Shown here in pieces: positions 5,560 to 6,385 of a stretch of DNA of 6,385 nt. The translations under genes and the position numbers were made by a program. The notes under the pieces were generated by a model that saw only the letters and a program-made list of their open reading frames with translations, searched no databases and was not told where the DNA came from. The stretch covers positions 1-6,385 of the forward strand of contig CALVRK010000062.1 in the NCBI GenBank assembly GCA_944358565.1. The letters are read 5' to 3'. This stretch comes from an uncultured Bacilli bacterium. GTDB taxonomy: Bacteria > Bacillota_I > Bacilli_A > RF39 > UBA660. Each line of letters starts with the position of its first letter. Positions within the stretch are counted from its first letter, which is position 1.

Positions 5560-5588
5560 TTGACATTCATATAATGAAATGATATATT
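5560..5588 (+). promoter_or_regulatory. Promoter of the str operon (rpsL)
   Basis: Perfect TTGACA at 5560-5565, a 17-bp spacer and TATATT at 5583-5588 make a near-consensus housekeeping sigma-factor promoter, as expected for a ribosomal-protein operon. The 19 bp before it (5541-5559) are A-rich like an UP element and are all that separates it from the ISAs1 end at 5540. Transcription would begin near 5595, leaving a leader of about 90 nt. Confidence 0.85.
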
Positions 5589-5606
5589 ATTTATGCATTT
5601 AATTTT

Positions 5607-5628
5607 AGGTTTACTTTTTAGTAAATCT
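5607..5628 (+). promoter_or_regulatory. Leader hairpin upstream of rpsL
   Basis: A 9-bp stem (one G-U pair) with a TTTT loop forms early in the rpsL leader. No good T run follows, so it is not a clear terminator. It may stabilise the mRNA or take part in regulation of the operon; the sequence alone does not decide this. Confidence 0.45.
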
Positions 5629-5684
5629 TTAATTAAGAACAAAAATGAAACACCTGGGTATGTGTAATGAAAGGAGGTTAAATT

Positions 5685-6101
5685 ATGCCAACAATTAATC
5701 AACTTGTTAGAAAAAGAAGAGGTTCTAAAACTAGAAAAAGTAAATCACCTGTTTTAAATATTGGATACAACAGTAAAGATAAAAAAGAGACAGTGGGTAA
5801 TTCTCCACAAAAACGTGGTGTATGTACTCGTGTTGGAACTAAAACACCAAAGAAACCAAACTCAGCCTTAAGGAAATATGCGCGTGTTAGACTTTCAAAC
5901 GGAAGAGAAGTAGATACTTATATTCCAGGAGAAGGACATAACTTACAAGAACACAGCGTTGTACTTGTTCGTGGCGGAAGAGTTAAAGACTTAATCGGTG
6001 TTCGTTATCACATTATTCGTGGTACTATGGATACTGCTGGAGTTGACGCAAGAAGACAAGGCCGTTCTAAATACGGTGCTAAAAAACCAAAAAGTAAATA
6101 A
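5685..6101 (+). CDS. rpsL: 30S ribosomal protein S12
   Basis: S12 sits at the decoding centre of the 30S subunit and affects tRNA selection and streptomycin response. The 138-residue protein is full length for a Bacillus-type S12, including the insert after LNIGYNS that E. coli lacks. Conserved blocks are all present: MPTINQLVRK, PQKRGVCTRV at 41-50, TPKKPNSALRK at 54-64, GHNLQEHSVV at 85-93, GGRVKDL at 97-103, and QGRSKYGAKKPK near the end. Lys56 and Lys101 match E. coli Lys43 and Lys88, so the main streptomycin-resistance changes are absent. Asp102 matches the residue methylthiolated by RimO. Residue 104 is Ile (ATC), where most bacteria have Pro (E. coli Pro91 with Met counted). Start ATG 5685 has AAGGAGG 7 nt upstream. 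rpsG follows after 33 nt. Codon use is richer in C and G than in the neighbouring genes, as expected for high expression. Confidence 0.98.
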   Translation: MPTINQLVRKRRGSKTRKSKSPVLNIGYNSKDKKETVGNSPQKRGVCTRVGTKTPKKPNSALRKYARVRLSNGREVDTYIPGEGHNLQEHSVVLVRGGRVKDLIGVRYHIIRGTMDTAGVDARRQGRSKYGAKKPKSK

Positions 6102-6134
6102 AAAAATTAAAATAAACTGAAAGGAGGATTATTT

Positions 6135-6385
6135 ATGCGTAAAAAAAGAGCTGAAAAAAGAGATGTTTTACCAGATCCAATTTACAAATCTAAAGTTGTT
6201 ACTAAATTAATCAACCAAATTATGTTAGATGGTAAAAAAGGAACTGCACAAACAATTCTTTATAATGCGTTTGATATGATTAAAGAAAAAACTGACAGTG
6301 AACCAATGGAAGTATTTAACAAAGCTTTAGAAAATATCAAACCAGCTTTAGAAGTTAAAACAAGAAGAGTAGGCGGAGCAAATTA
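6135..6385 (+). CDS. rpsG: 30S ribosomal protein S7 (5' part; runs off the window)
   Basis: S7 nucleates assembly of the 3' domain of 16S rRNA in the 30S head and in E. coli represses its own operon by binding the rpsL-rpsG spacer. The window holds 83 complete codons, a little over half of the usual ~156 residues. Family blocks are visible: MRKKRAEKRDVLPDP at the start, VVTKLINQIMLDGKK at about 21-35, and the rRNA-binding EVKTRRVGGAN at about 73-83. Start ATG 6135 has AAGGAGG 7 nt upstream. The rpsL-rpsG spacer is only 33 nt and AT-rich, with no room for the long E. coli-type regulatory structure. Confidence 0.97.
   Translation, partial: MRKKRAEKRDVLPDPIYKSKVVTKLINQIMLDGKKGTAQTILYNAFDMIKEKTDSEPMEVFNKALENIKPALEVKTRRVGGAN

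Noticed and set aside
5645..5698. Upstream ORF of 17 codons in the rpsL leader overlapping the rpsL start.
   Set aside because: Its ATG lacks a ribosome binding site and the codons look random; no evidence for a leader peptide.
5520..5702. Minus-strand ORF over the rpsL promoter and start.
   Set aside because: It overlaps the promoter, leader and RBS of rpsL and resembles no known protein.
1..6385. CRISPR array, tRNA or rRNA gene, or defence island.
   Set aside because: I found no regularly spaced repeats, no tRNA-like cloverleaf or rRNA sequence, and no recognisable defence gene on either strand.

Overview
The window is AT-rich, uses the standard genetic code (TGA acts as a stop and Trp is TGG) and has strong AAGGAGG-type ribosome binding sites. 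With a Bacillus-type 138-residue S12, this points to a low-GC Bacillota/Bacilli-like bacterium rather than a code-4 Mycoplasma. The species cannot be named from the sequence.

Layout. (1) 1-2150 looks like the recombination-module end of an integrated mobile element. It holds two consecutive hairpins, a 59-residue SHOCT-like small protein and a 581-residue large serine recombinase. (2) Around 2150-2190 host sequence seems to resume: a short open frame with no start, ending at 2214 and followed at once by a good terminator, looks like the cut-off 3' end of a chromosomal gene. I read this as the attachment-site side of the element. (3) 2328-2862 carries a stand-alone Smr-domain protein and a 60-residue unknown ORF. 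(4) 2866-3306 is an IS graveyard: the 3' end of an ISLre2/UPF0236-type transposase on the minus strand butted against the last 213 bp of an ISAs1-type element. (5) 3372-4557 is a two-gene operon: tcdA (tRNA t6A37 dehydratase, ThiF/E1-like fold) overlapping by 8 nt a lysine-rich 173-residue protein of unknown function. (6) About 4623-5540 is a second IS graveyard: a broken IS256-type transposase on the minus strand fused to a longer 3' piece of the same ISAs1 element. (7) 5560-6385 is the start of the str operon: a consensus promoter, a leader hairpin, rpsL and the first part of rpsG.

Two points tie the window together. The ISAs1 remnants are 95% identical direct repeats (203/213 positions, no indels) lying on both sides of the tcdA operon, 2234 bp apart. 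The second one ends only 19 bp before the -35 box of the rpsL promoter, so repeated IS decay has reshaped the border of the str operon.

I see no convincing evidence of a complete undescribed system. The least explained items are the protein coupled to tcdA, the structured sequence at the left edge, and an isoleucine in S12 where nearly all bacteria I know have proline.
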